Program-made: the position numbers and the translations under genes
The notes under the pieces: model-generated
Told to the model about the DNA's origin: nothing
Databases searched by the model: none
The model's input: only the letters and a program-made list of their open reading frames with translations
Shown here: in pieces, positions 24,846-32,969 of the stretch
How positions within the stretch are numbered: position 1 is the first letter of the stretch
Layout: the number at the start of each line of letters is the position of its first letter
Assembly: GCF_041431135.1 (NCBI RefSeq)
Contig: NZ_CP107799.1
Coordinates: 186,001 to 250,000 of the forward strand
Length of the DNA stretch: 64,000 bases
DNA from: Streptomyces sp. NBC_00554
GTDB lineage: Bacteria > Actinomycetota > Actinomycetes > Streptomycetales > Streptomycetaceae
Direction: 5' to 3'

Positions 24846-25779
24846 GGCTCTCCCCGCTCTCCCTGGTCTCCCTGGTCTCCCTGATCTCCCTGGTCTTCCC
24901 AATCTCCGTGCTCCCCTTGCCCTTCTCGCCGAGGAACCGGCAGGTGATCGTGCCGAGTGGCCCGTAGTCGGCCTGGAAGGTGTCGCCGTCGTGGGCGTGC
25001 ACCGGCCGGGTGAAGGAACCGGCGAGGATGATCTGGCCCGCTTCCAGCTCCACGTCGTGCGGGGCGAGCTTGTTGGCCAGCCAGGCCACTCCGTTGGCGG
25101 GGTTGTTCAGTACGGCAGCGGCGACCCCGGACTCCTCGATGGAGCCGTTGCGATACAGCAGGGCAGAGGCCCAGCGCAGGTCGACGTCGAGCGGTCGCAC
25201 CGCCCGGCCGCCGAGCACCAGGCCGGCGTCGGCGGCGTTGTCGGCGATGGTGTCCACGATGGTGCGCAGATGGCCGGTGTCCGGATCGCTCATCTGGACG
25301 CGGGCGTCGAGGATTTCGAGGGCCGGGGTGACGAACTCCGTCGCCCGCAGCACGTCGAAGAGGGTGCAGCCGGGGCCGCGCAGGCTCTCTCCCAGGACGA
25401 AGGCCAGCTCGACCTCGACCCGGGGCCGGATGAACCGGTCGACGGGCACGTCGGAACCGTCATCGAAGAGCATGTCGTCGAAGAGGGCGCCGTAGTCGGG
25501 TTCGGTGATCGAGACGGCCTGCTGCATGGCCCGCGAGGTCAGTCCGATCTTGCGCCCGATGAGGCGGCGGCCCTCGGCGAGCTTGCGGTCGACGAGCGTG
25601 CGCTGGACCTCGTACGCGTCCTCGATCGTCATCTCCGGGTACTGGAGGGAGAGTTGGCGGATCGGGATCCGGGTGCGTTCGGCGTCGTGCAGCCGGTCGG
25701 CCGCGTCGCGCAGGTTGTCGGCGTTCGGGCGGGCAGCGGTCGGGCGGTCGTCGGCCGTCGTCATCGTCGGCGCCGTCAT
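24832..25779 (-). CDS. 2-keto-4-pentenoate hydratase family protein
   Basis: A 315-residue fumarylacetoacetase-fold hydratase: [46 protein letters not shown] (metal-binding Glu residues) and [16 protein letters not shown]. It would hydrate a 2-hydroxy-2,4-dienoate to a 4-hydroxy-2-oxo acid. The last 25 residues are a Glu/Arg/Thr repeat encoded by near-perfect copies of a 9-bp unit (24850-24910) and are absent from usual family members. ATGA overlap with the hydrolase gene upstream. Confidence 0.9.
   Translation of the reverse strand: MTAPTMTTADDRPTAARPNADNLRDAADRLHDAERTRIPIRQLSLQYPEMTIEDAYEVQRTLVDRKLAEGRRLIGRKIGLTSRAMQQAVSITEPDYGALFDDMLFDDGSDVPVDRFIRPRVEVELAFVLGESLRGPGCTLFDVLRATEFVTPALEILDARVQMSDPDTGHLRTIVDTIADNAADAGLVLGGRAVRPLDVDLRWASALLYRNGSIEESGVAAAVLNNPANGVAWLANKLAPHDVELEAGQIILAGSFTRPVHAHDGDTFQADYGPLGTITCRFLGEKGKGSTEIGKTREIRETRETRESGESHAGT
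24850..24912. repeat. Tandem CTCCCTGGT-type microsatellite inside the hydratase 3' end
   Basis: Four or more near-identical copies of the 9-bp unit CTCCCTGGT (plus strand) follow one another, with single-base variants at both ends. The unit keeps the reading frame and encodes [11 protein letters not shown] on the minus strand. Confidence 0.75.
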
Positions 25780-26678
25780 CGGCTCAGCAGGAAGTCGAGG
25801 GCGACCGTGTTGAAGGTCGCCGGGTCCTCGAAGTGCGGCCAGTGGCGGACGTGCGGCATCTCCAACAGACGGGCGCCGGGGATGAGTTCGGCCACGCGGT
25901 ATGCCGTGCTGCGGTACTCGTTGCGTTCGCCGGAGGCCACGACCAGGGCCGGTGCCTTGATGGAGGACCACTCCTCCTCGGTGAGCAGATTGCGCTGCCG
26001 TACGTCCGGATCTTGAAGGATGAGTACGTGGTCGATGACGGCCTTCGTCTCCGGGAGCCGGTAGATGGCCTGGCGCAGGGCGATCACGTCCGGGATGCGG
26101 TTGCGTTCCTCGGCCATGAGGTTGAGAAACATGGCCCTGATGGACTCCCAGGTGGGGTCGTCCACGGCGCGGGTGCGCTCGGCCCGGATGCGTGCCATGT
26201 TGCTCGCGGTGCCGACGAGGCCGGCCGGGGAGCACAGGATGAGCCCGTCGACGCGCTGCGGGTGGGTGAGCGCGAGGCGTGCGGCGACCCAGGAGCCGAG
26301 GGAGGTGCCCGCGAAGGATGCCTTCTCGATGCCCAGTCGGTCCATCAAGCCGGTGACGTGGCGGGCGTACACGTCGATGTCGTAGTCGTAGTCGGGTTTG
26401 TCGGAGAAGCCGTTGCCCACCATGTCGAGCGCCACGCAGCGGAAGTGCCGGGAGAGCGGGCCGAGGTTCGAGGCCCAGGTCTCCCAGTGGCCGCCGGTGC
26501 CGTGCAGCATGACCAGGGCGGGGGCCTCCGGGTCTCCCGCCTCGACGTAGCGCGTGGAGACGCCGTCGACATCCGTCCATGCCTGCCGGAACGGCACCTC
26601 GCGCAGTTCGGTCCAGATACTCCGGTAGTCGGCGTACCGGTCGGGCTCCTCGTGCAAGCCGGTCTCGACTTCGCTCAT
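25776..26678 (-). CDS. Alpha/beta hydrolase (meta-cleavage product hydrolase-like)
   Basis: A 300-residue alpha/beta hydrolase. The nucleophile elbow is [10 protein letters not shown], the oxyanion region [13 protein letters not shown], the acidic residue lies in [11 protein letters not shown], and the His in [10 protein letters not shown]. The pattern FSDKP and the cap region resemble C-C bond hydrolases such as MhpC/BphD/HsaD. It would cleave the ring-fission product. ATG 26678 has GGGAGAGGGCGG before it; a GTG at 26711 overlapping the upstream stop is an alternative start. Operon position between VOC and hydratase genes supports the role. Confidence 0.87.
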   Translation of the reverse strand: MSEVETGLHEEPDRYADYRSIWTELREVPFRQAWTDVDGVSTRYVEAGDPEAPALVMLHGTGGHWETWASNLGPLSRHFRCVALDMVGNGFSDKPDYDYDIDVYARHVTGLMDRLGIEKASFAGTSLGSWVAARLALTHPQRVDGLILCSPAGLVGTASNMARIRAERTRAVDDPTWESIRAMFLNLMAEERNRIPDVIALRQAIYRLPETKAVIDHVLILQDPDVRQRNLLTEEEWSSIKAPALVVASGERNEYRSTAYRVAELIPGARLLEMPHVRHWPHFEDPATFNTVALDFLLSR

Positions 26679-26707
26679 CGCGCCGCCCTCTCCCGTGTCT
26701 CCCGTGG

Positions 26708-27256
26708 TCACTGTGCGGCCAGCCGGGCGGCCAGCTCCTGCTGCCAGACCTCGACGGGTTTGGCGGTGCCGGTCTCCCCGATGAGCTTCTCGGTCTCCGC
26801 GCGGATTTCCTCGTCACTCCGGTCGAAGTCGAGCGTGACCCGCCAGGGCTGGCTGACGTACCAGGGCGTGGGGGTGTACAGCTCCAGCCGGTTCCCCTCC
26901 GGGTCCTCGAAGTAGATGCTCCAGCTGTTGCCGTGGTTGCGGCCTTCCATGCCGGCCGCGCCGAGTTCGAGCGCCCGCCGGTGGAACCAGCGCAGCGAGC
27001 CGAGGTCGTCGTCGTTCAGCCGGAAGGAGAGCTGGCTGAGCAGCACCGTCCCGCGCGGTGCCTCGCGGCCGGTCACCAGGACCAGTTGGTGGTGTTCGTC
27101 GGCCTTGCGGCTCAGGAAGGTGAGGCGGCGGCCGAGGAACTCCCCGCTGTCGCTCACCGCCATCCCCATGAGCTCGGTGTAGAAGCCGACCATGGCGTCC
27201 ATGTCGTCGACATAGAGCCCCAAGTGGGTGAGCTGTGCAGGTGGCGGAGTGTTCAT
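26708..27256 (-). CDS. VOC-fold protein, putative extradiol-type dioxygenase
   Basis: A 182-residue, two-module vicinal-oxygen-chelate protein. Visible residues: THLGLYVDD (His11), [38 protein letters not shown] (metal-binding Glu). Position and neighbours fit ring cleavage of a catechol. However, the second-module strand that carries the His ligand in BphC-type dioxygenases reads SQLSF, with Gln instead. The HHQ/NQ-SF/HGN-WS pattern marks a separate VOC subfamily whose chemistry I cannot assign with certainty. GGGAGG lies 3 nt before ATG 27256; first gene of a nine-gene operon. Confidence 0.75.
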   Translation of the reverse strand: MNTPPPAQLTHLGLYVDDMDAMVGFYTELMGMAVSDSGEFLGRRLTFLSRKADEHHQLVLVTGREAPRGTVLLSQLSFRLNDDDLGSLRWFHRRALELGAAGMEGRNHGNSWSIYFEDPEGNRLELYTPTPWYVSQPWRVTLDFDRSDEEIRAETEKLIGETGTAKPVEVWQQELAARLAAQ

Positions 27257-27336
27257 GGTCCTCCCTCGATGACCTGGGGAGCGATGCGGCGGGGTGGCTC
27301 CCGCACGGGCCCCAGTTGGGTGCTCAGGACGATAGT

Positions 27337-27364
27337 ATCTGACATCAATGTCGTCTAGATCTAG
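27337..27364. promoter_or_regulatory. Divergent operator between ring-cleavage and Rieske operons
   Basis: ATCTGACA (27337-27344) overlaps the perfect palindrome GACAT-CA-ATGTC (27341-27352). A second palindrome CTAGA-TCTAG follows at 27355-27364. They sit about 85 bp before the VOC gene and 110 bp before the plus-strand operon. Confidence 0.6.
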
Positions 27365-27458
27365 CACCCGTGAGCACACCCGTCTTATCCTGCTGAAAAC
27401 CCGGAAGATGCGCAGGATCACCGAGATATGTTCCCGGTCGCCGTACAGATGGAGTCCC

Positions 27459-27707
27459 ATGCCGAGCAGTGATGGACACCGGGAAGGCTTCCCGCAATTC
27501 AATGCAGTTCTGACGAATGAGTTCGCATCGGTCCGGCTGTCGGTGGACCTCTGCGGTCACACCCCCCGGCTCCGTGTCGAGGACCTGGAGACCGGGGACG
27601 CGATCCACATCGATCCGCTGGAGCTCGCCAGCTTCTGCCAGGTGACCGAGCCGGACCGGGCCGACTGGCTGCGCGTGGGCCAGTACCGGTCGGACGCCGT
27701 CGTATGA
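27459..27707 (+). CDS. Small hypothetical protein, first gene of the Rieske operon
   Basis: An 82-residue protein that I do not recognise. Its core, SVRLSVDLCGHTPRLRVEDL followed by TGDAIHIDPLELASFC, looks like a compact beta-rich domain with one Cys-x-x-His-like CGH and a later Cys. The ATG at 27459 has GGAG 4 nt upstream. Longer in-frame starts at 27348 and 27408 are less likely because the first overlaps the operator palindrome. It lies 52 bp before the thiolase-fold gene, so it is probably cotranscribed with the deacylase and oxygenase genes and could be an accessory factor. Confidence 0.6.
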   Translation: MPSSDGHREGFPQFNAVLTNEFASVRLSVDLCGHTPRLRVEDLETGDAIHIDPLELASFCQVTEPDRADWLRVGQYRSDAVV

Positions 27708-27759
27708 GGGCACGACTGAGGTCACGAACGCGCGCGAGTAGCGGCCTGAGGGAGGACGC

Positions 27760-28929
27760 ATGACGTACCCGGCCATCATCGGACTTGGCATGACCGAGAT
27801 GTCCCTGCGGCCCGGCGGGACCGCCCGCGAACTGGCGCACCGGGCCGTGTCCGCCGCCCTGGCCGACGCCGGACTGACCCGCGCGGACGTGGACGGACTG
27901 CTGGTCGGCTCCAGCCAGGGCGTCCGCCCGGACCGGGTGGGCGTGTCCCTGGCCCGGCAGGGCGGCTTCGGCGACCTCGCGCTGCTGGAACACGTCGAGA
28001 TCAAAGGGGCCACGGCCGCCGCGATGATCCAGCGCGCCGTGCTCGCGGTACGGGCCGGGCTCGCCCGCACCGTCGTGTGCGTCTTCGCGGACGCGCCGCT
28101 CCAAGCCGGCGGCGGCTCCGGTTCCACGTACGCGCACAGCGGCGGCACCGAGGGAGCGCGCGGCCTCGAACGCGCCTCGGGGGTGCTCGGTTCCGTCCCC
28201 ACGTACGCCCTGCTGGCCTCCCGCTATCTGGCACTCACCGGCGGTTCGGAGGAGGACCTGTGCGCGGTGGCCCGCACCGCACGCGCCTGGGCGGCGGGCA
28301 ATCCGCACGCCGTCGCCCGCACCCCGCTGAGCGCCGACGACTACTTCGCGGGCCGGATGATCTCCACCCCCCTGCGGCTGTACGACTGCGCGCGCCCGGT
28401 GAACGGCGCCGTGGCCCTGGTCGTCGGCGCACCCGGCCGGGACAGCGGCGGGCCACCGCCCGTCCATGTGCGCGGTATGGCGCAGCACCACTCCATGCGG
28501 CGCCGGCGCGCCGGGGCGGAGTCCTGGTTCGACCAGGATTCCTCGGCCCTGCGGGCGGCTGCCGACCGCGCCCTCGTCATGGCACGCCGACGGCGCTGGG
28601 ACGTCGACGTCCTGGAGCTGTACGACCCGTTCAGCGTCGTCACGTTGTGCCTACTGGAGGGGTACGGGTTCTGCGAGCCGGGGCACGCCGGGAAGCTGGC
28701 CCGCGCCGGCGCTCTCGGGCCCGGGGGCGAGCTGCCGGTCAACACGGGCGGCGGACAGCTGGCGGGCTTCTACCTCCAGGGCATGACGCCGCTCGCCGAG
28801 GCCGTCGTCCAGCTGCGCGGCACGGGAGGCGCCCGGCAGGTCCCCCGGGCGGCCACCGCCTTCGTGGCGGGCATCGGCGGCCGCGTCGACCACCACGCCT
28901 TCCTCGTACTCGACCGGGAGCCGCTGTGA
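27760..28929 (+). CDS. Ltp2/IpfD-like thiolase-fold retro-aldolase
   Basis: A 389-residue thiolase-fold protein that lacks both classical catalytic residues: the Cys site reads KGATAAAM (83-89) and the His loop reads GGGQLAGFYLQG (330-341). Tyrosines are present in ELYDPF (Y288) and GFYLQG (Y338), as in Ltp2-type aldolases of steroid side-chain breakdown. Those enzymes work as complexes with a DUF35 protein, and a DUF35 gene overlaps this one by GTGA. With the Rieske genes following, the set matches ipfD-ipfE-ipfA-ipfB of ibuprofen catabolism, where it removes the acyl side chain. GGGAGG precedes the ATG. Confidence 0.85.
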   Translation: MTYPAIIGLGMTEMSLRPGGTARELAHRAVSAALADAGLTRADVDGLLVGSSQGVRPDRVGVSLARQGGFGDLALLEHVEIKGATAAAMIQRAVLAVRAGLARTVVCVFADAPLQAGGGSGSTYAHSGGTEGARGLERASGVLGSVPTYALLASRYLALTGGSEEDLCAVARTARAWAAGNPHAVARTPLSADDYFAGRMISTPLRLYDCARPVNGAVALVVGAPGRDSGGPPPVHVRGMAQHHSMRRRRAGAESWFDQDSSALRAAADRALVMARRRRWDVDVLELYDPFSVVTLCLLEGYGFCEPGHAGKLARAGALGPGGELPVNTGGGQLAGFYLQGMTPLAEAVVQLRGTGGARQVPRAATAFVAGIGGRVDHHAFLVLDREPL

Positions 28930-29441
28930 CCTCCGACCCCATGACCTCGACATCCGACGCGGTGGCGCCGGACTGGCTGGTCGCCGACGAGCTCGCCCCG
29001 GCCGTGACAGGCACGCTCGCCCCGCTGTACGAGGCTGCCGCCACCGGGGTGCTGGCCCTGCCGTTCTGCGGCGACTGCGGCGCGACCCTCGAACTCGACC
29101 AGGATCTCTGCGACCGGTGCGCGTCCGGCTCCGTCGTCTGGCGGCGGGTCGAGCCGGTGGGCGTGGTCCACGCGGTGACCACCGTGCACCGGCGTGAGCC
29201 GCGGCTGACCCGGCCGTCCGACCGCCCGTACCACGTGATCGATACCGAACTGGCCAGCGGGCACCGCCTCGTGCTGACCACCGACAGACCGGCGGACACA
29301 CCACCCGCGATCGCGGACCCCGTCCCTATCGGCTTCCGCACCGTGGGCGGCACCGTCCTCCCGGCGGTGTCCCTGACCGCCGTACGCGGCGCACCCGACG
29401 CAGGTGTGCCCGCCGAGCCCGACAACCCGGAGACCGCCTGA
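28926..29441 (+). CDS. DUF35 (zinc ribbon + OB-fold) partner protein
   Basis: A 171-residue protein. The rubredoxin-like zinc ribbon is FCGDCGATLELDQDLCDRCA (CxxC..CxxC), followed by an OB-fold domain (GVVHAVTTVHRRE, PYHVIDTELASGHRLVL). DUF35 proteins bind thiolase-fold aldolases and supply the acyl-CoA binding part. The GTG start overlaps the aldolase stop, and its own stop overlaps the Rieske start (TGATG), so the four genes are tightly coupled. A second in-frame ATG at 28941 is possible. Confidence 0.88.
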   Translation: MTSDPMTSTSDAVAPDWLVADELAPAVTGTLAPLYEAAATGVLALPFCGDCGATLELDQDLCDRCASGSVVWRRVEPVGVVHAVTTVHRREPRLTRPSDRPYHVIDTELASGHRLVLTTDRPADTPPAIADPVPIGFRTVGGTVLPAVSLTAVRGAPDAGVPAEPDNPETA

Positions 29442-30754
29442 TGACCACCCTCGACAACCCGCCTGCCGAAACCACCGAGGCCGCCAACCCCACCAACACC
29501 TTCGACGTGGAGGCCCTGGTGCGCCCCGACCGCGTCCACGGCTCCGTCTACACCTCACCGGAGATCTTCCGCCGCGAGCTGGAGCAGATCTTCCGCAAGG
29601 GGTGGGTCTATGTGGCCCACGACAGCGAGGTCCCCGAACCCGGCGACTACATCACCCGCATGATGGGCCAGGAGCCGGTCATCGTGGCCCGCGGCAAGGA
29701 CGGCCAGGTCCGTGTCCTGGCGAACCGCTGTGCCCACCGCGGCAACCGGCTCTGCAACGCCGAGCAGGGCAACGCCACCTCCTTCCGGTGCCCGTACCAC
29801 GGCTGGACGTTCAGCAACGAGGGCCCGCTGGTCGCCGTACCGATGAGGAACGGCTACGCGGACCGCTACGACTCGCTGCGCGGCGAACTCGGCCTCACCC
29901 CGGCCGCCCGTGTGGACACCTACCGGGGCTTCGTCTTCGCCTCCCTCGCTCCCACCGGCATCTCCCTGCTGGAGCACCTGGGGCGCTCCACCGACGCCAT
30001 CGACCGGCTCCTCGCGCTGTCCCCCGCCGGTGAACTCCAGCTGGGCGCCGGGCACATGAAGCACTTCCAGAACTGCAACTGGAAGATGGTGATGGAGAAC
30101 AACGTGGACGGCTACCACGCGCTGTTCACCCACAAGTCGGTCTACGACGCCGTACGTCCGGCCAAGGTCTCGCACCAGCCCGCGAAGGTGAAGGTCCTGG
30201 TACGCGACCTCGGCGGCGGCCACTCCGAGATCGACTACAGCGAGGAGTACGAGAAGCTGGACGAGGAGTTCGTCTGGTTCGGCCGCAGCCCGCGCGAGAA
30301 GCTGCCCGCCTACGTGTCCGCGATGGAGGCGGCGTACGGCCCCGAGCGCACCCATCACTCCCTGGTGGTCGGCCCGCCGCACACGCTGATCTTCCCCAAT
30401 CTCTTCCTGGCCGAGATGAACATCATGACGGTGGATCTGCTGGCCGCCGACCGCACCGTCGCCTACACCACCCCGGCTCTCCTCAAGGGCGCCCCGGAGC
30501 TCAACGGCAAGATGCTGCGCCGCACCGAGGGCGCGATGGGCCCGGCCGGCTTCCTGATCGCGGACGACGGTGAGATCGGCTTCCGCAACCAGCGCGGGCT
30601 CGCGGCGCGCGGATCCGAGTGGCTGCAGCTCAGTCGCGGCCTCGAGAGCGACCTCGACAACGAGACCGGAACCGTCAACTACGACAAGAGCTCCGAGACC
30701 CCGCAGCGCGGCTTCTGGCGCGAGTGGGCCCGAGTGATGGGAGCGTCCGCATGA
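29441..30754 (+). CDS. Rieske ring-hydroxylating oxygenase, alpha subunit
   Basis: A 437-residue alpha subunit. The Rieske [2Fe-2S] ligands are C97/H99 (NRCAHRGNRLC) and C117/H120 (RCPYHGWTFS). The mononuclear iron ligands H226 and H231 lie in NVDGYHALFTH, with D223 bridging. The enzyme adds both atoms of O2 to an aromatic ring. No ferredoxin or reductase gene is adjacent. Context (DUF35 and Ltp2-like genes before it) suggests that its substrate is an aryl-acyl-CoA, as for IpfA, rather than a free arene. Confidence 0.93.
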   Translation: MTTLDNPPAETTEAANPTNTFDVEALVRPDRVHGSVYTSPEIFRRELEQIFRKGWVYVAHDSEVPEPGDYITRMMGQEPVIVARGKDGQVRVLANRCAHRGNRLCNAEQGNATSFRCPYHGWTFSNEGPLVAVPMRNGYADRYDSLRGELGLTPAARVDTYRGFVFASLAPTGISLLEHLGRSTDAIDRLLALSPAGELQLGAGHMKHFQNCNWKMVMENNVDGYHALFTHKSVYDAVRPAKVSHQPAKVKVLVRDLGGGHSEIDYSEEYEKLDEEFVWFGRSPREKLPAYVSAMEAAYGPERTHHSLVVGPPHTLIFPNLFLAEMNIMTVDLLAADRTVAYTTPALLKGAPELNGKMLRRTEGAMGPAGFLIADDGEIGFRNQRGLAARGSEWLQLSRGLESDLDNETGTVNYDKSSETPQRGFWREWARVMGASA

Positions 30755-31272
30755 CCACGGTGGCGAACACCGACGCCGGGACGAGCGAGGCGACCCGGCC
30801 CGTCTTCACACCCGTCGACCCCGAACTGGCCGCTTTCATCTACCTGGAGGCCCGCCTCGCCGACGAGTCGCGTTACTCGGAGTGGGAGGCCCTGTGGGAC
30901 GACGACGCCTGCTACTGGGTCCCCATGCGCGAGGGCGACGACCCCCAACGGAACCTGTCCTACATCTACGACAACCGGCGCCGGCTGCGCAGCCGGATCG
31001 CCCAGCTCAACACCGGCTCCCGGCACGCGCAGACCCCGCCCTCACGGATGCGGCGCACGGTGTCCAACCTGGAGGTGCTCGCCCAGGACGGCGACACGGT
31101 GACCATCGCCTCCAACTTCGCACTCCACGAGTACCGCTACGAGCTGACGGTCTGGGCCGGCCGCTACGTCCACCGCATCCGCACGGGCCCGGGCGGGCCA
31201 CGCCTGGTGGAGAAGACCGTGCACCTGGTGAACGGGCACGGCGCCGTGCCGACGCTGGCGTTCCTGATCTGA
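30751..31272 (+). CDS. Rieske ring-hydroxylating oxygenase, beta subunit
   Basis: A 173-residue small subunit of the SnoaL/NTF2-like fold: FIYLEARLADESRYSEWEAL, WDDDACYWVPM, and LRSRIAQLNTGSRHAQ followed by PPSRMRRTVSNL. It stabilises the alpha3-beta3 hexamer and has no cofactor. ATGA overlap with the alpha subunit gene. It is the last gene of the operon; no hairpin terminator was recognised in the following 100 bp. Confidence 0.92.
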   Translation: MTTVANTDAGTSEATRPVFTPVDPELAAFIYLEARLADESRYSEWEALWDDDACYWVPMREGDDPQRNLSYIYDNRRRLRSRIAQLNTGSRHAQTPPSRMRRTVSNLEVLAQDGDTVTIASNFALHEYRYELTVWAGRYVHRIRTGPGGPRLVEKTVHLVNGHGAVPTLAFLI

Positions 31273-31383
31273 CCCCGGCACCACACAGCTGCTCTCAGAA
31301 GCTACGTCTGAGGCCTGACAACCAGGCAGGGTCCTGACGTTCGTCGTGGCGCGGGCGCCGCGCCGGGCGAGCGTGTCCTGCGG

Positions 31384-31485
31384 GCTCACGAACGAGTGAC
31401 GCTTCCCGCGCCGATACCGGGCGTCGGCCAAGGTCCGCAGTCGCAGGGTCAGCGGTCCGATCAACCGGTGCTGACGGGTCGGCGA
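31384..31485 (-). pseudogene. Possible transposase N-terminal fragment
   Basis: The minus strand reads HRLIGPLTLRLRTLADARYR then RGKRHSFVS, similar to the DPRxRRGxRH start of ISAs1/IS4-like transposases. It is about 34 codons long and has no continuation. Weak evidence; it is one of several fragments in the otherwise gene-free 31273-32072 stretch. Confidence 0.3.
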
Positions 31486-31578
31486 CTTGATCAGACATAC
31501 GGTGGCAGGCTCACGACACATCGAAGCTCCGGGCGGTGCAGGCGACTTGATCGGTCACCGGCATCAACCGGAGCTTCG
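31481..31578. repeat. Direct and inverted short repeats in a gene-free stretch
   Basis: GGCGACTTGATC occurs at 31481-31492 and 31541-31552 (60-bp period). Between and after them CGAAGCTCCGG (31522-31532) faces CCGGAGCTTCG (31568-31578), a perfect 11-bp inverted repeat. They may be the remains of a mobile-element end. Confidence 0.5.
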
Positions 31579-31701
31579 TTGCGTCCGGACCGGGCCTACC
31601 ACGCATCGTCATACCGTCACGACCTGCACACTCACGCGATCACCCGAGAGCAGCTGGTCGGAGCCCAGGCGCTCCGTCACTGAGCGGCACCACTACGGTA
31701 A

Positions 31702-31860
31702 GGGCCGAACATCCTGAATGAGGCACGCGTACGCATCGGGAACGCTCTGGACCTGATGACAACCGCGCGGGAACTGGCCGACGTCGTCGTTCCCCGGCCC
31801 GCCGATGTCGTCAGCGTCGACCCGCTTGAGCCCCTGCTCGGCAGCAACAACCCCGGCGAG
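31702..31860 (+). pseudogene. Fragment of a SpoIIE/PP2C-type regulatory phosphatase
   Basis: The plus frame reads ILNEARVRIGNALDLMTTAR then ELADVVVPRPADVVSVDPLE, the standard linker into the GAF domain of Streptomyces PAS-GAF-SpoIIE phosphatases (usually LLNEAxxRIGSTLDxxRTAQELA). A stop precedes it at 31699, and the frame after residue 55 no longer resembles the family. No phosphatase domain is present. Confidence 0.55.
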
Positions 31861-32072
31861 GTGAACGTCCACCCGGCCCACCCGTCCCAGCCCGCCGGCT
31901 GGCCGAAGGGCACGACCGCTCCGGGCCAAGGACTCCAGCGTCGTCCAATGGTTCGCGGACGAGGACCGGCCGGTCTGGCGGGAACCGAAACCGGAACGGC
32001 GCCCGGACCCTCGATCCGAGGTCCGGGCGTCCGCGATGGCGCGAGGCGCTGCTCCGGGCCGTGGCTTCGCCG

Positions 32073-32819
32073 TCAGGAAGCGGTGAGGCCGCCGTCGATG
32101 ACGTGCTCCATCCCGCTGATGTAGGACGAATCGTCGGAGGCGAGGAAGAGAACCAGGCTCGCCACCTCGTCAGGATCGGCCAGACGCCGGAGTGGGACGG
32201 TTTCGCCGACGCCACCGCCGTTCTCGTCGCTGGCCTCGACCATCATGGGCGTCTTGATATATCCGGGGTGGACGGAGTTCACCCGGATCCGGTCCGGGCC
32301 GAACTGCACCGCCACCTGCTTGGTCATGCCACGGGAGGCGAACTTGCTCGCGACGTAGGCGAGGCTGGGGGCACCGACGACGGAGACCATGCCGGCCGTC
32401 GAGCTGATGTTGACGATCGCCCCGCCGCCCGCCCTCTTCATGGAGGGGATGACGGTCTTCATGCCCCAGACCTGGGAGTGCTGGTTGATCGCGATGACCT
32501 TCAGGTAGTCGTCCGGCTCGATTTCCACCACGTCGGCGATCGGGCCGAGGATGCCGGCGTTGTTGACAAGGATGTCCACCGGGCCGAACGCTTCCTCGGC
32601 TCGCTCGACTACCGCGCGCCACCCATCCAGCGAACTGACGTCGTGACGGATGAACAGCGCGTTCGGGCTGAGTTCGGCGGCGATCTTCGCGCCACGGTCC
32701 TGGTTCACGTCAGTGAGGACGACCTTCGCGCCCTCGCTGACGAAACGTCGGGCATGTGCCTCACCCATGCCCTGTGCTGCTCCGGTGATGATGGCGACCT
32801 TGCCATCGAGCTTTCCCAT
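32073..32819 (-). CDS. SDR-family dehydrogenase (hydroxysteroid/cyclic alcohol type)
   Basis: A 248-residue classical SDR: KVAIITGAAQGMGEAHARRF, NNAGILGPIADV, NISSTAGM (Ser), AYVASKFAS (Tyr and Lys) and VHPGYIKTPMM. It closely resembles 3-alpha/20-beta-hydroxysteroid and cyclopentanol dehydrogenases, so it probably oxidises a secondary alcohol with NAD. ATG 32819 starts at the conserved GKLDGK; an ATG at 32846 is possible. Two strong palindromes lie upstream (32874-32895 and 32916-32930), and the TetR gene at 32970-33605 reads in the same direction just above, so local control by that TetR is likely. Confidence 0.88.
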   Translation of the reverse strand: MGKLDGKVAIITGAAQGMGEAHARRFVSEGAKVVLTDVNQDRGAKIAAELSPNALFIRHDVSSLDGWRAVVERAEEAFGPVDILVNNAGILGPIADVVEIEPDDYLKVIAINQHSQVWGMKTVIPSMKRAGGGAIVNISSTAGMVSVVGAPSLAYVASKFASRGMTKQVAVQFGPDRIRVNSVHPGYIKTPMMVEASDENGGGVGETVPLRRLADPDEVASLVLFLASDDSSYISGMEHVIDGGLTAS

Positions 32820-32873
32820 CTCGGGTCCATTCTTCTCGTTCGCCATGGACCGCACTCACGGTTCAGGGTCGTC

Positions 32874-32895
32874 GGTGTCTCGACGTCGAGACACC
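32874..32895. promoter_or_regulatory. 22-bp perfect palindrome upstream of the SDR gene
   Basis: The arm GGTGTCTCGAC is followed directly by its exact reverse complement GTCGAGACACC. There is no spacer. It lies 55 bp before start 32819 (28 bp before the alternative 32846). Confidence 0.65.
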
Positions 32896-32915
32896 TTCGG
32901 CGCCATCCAGAATAC

Positions 32916-32930
32916 TGGTACTCGGTACCA
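32916..32930. promoter_or_regulatory. TGGTAC-TCG-GTACCA palindrome
   Basis: A perfect 6-3-6 inverted repeat between the TetR stop and the SDR start, followed by a run of eight A. Its position and symmetry suit an operator overlapping the SDR promoter. Confidence 0.6.
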
Positions 32931-32969
32931 AAAAAAAGACACAGCGGTGGCGTGTTTCCGAGCGGGACC

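Noticed and set aside
24850..24912. CTCCCTGGT repeat as a CRISPR or mobile-element repeat
   Set aside because: The units are contiguous without spacers, keep the reading frame, and sit inside a gene.
27348..27707. Longer form of the small hypothetical protein starting at 27348
   Set aside because: The ATG lies inside the operator palindrome, has no ribosome site, and the added 37 residues are basic and unlike the compact domain that follows.
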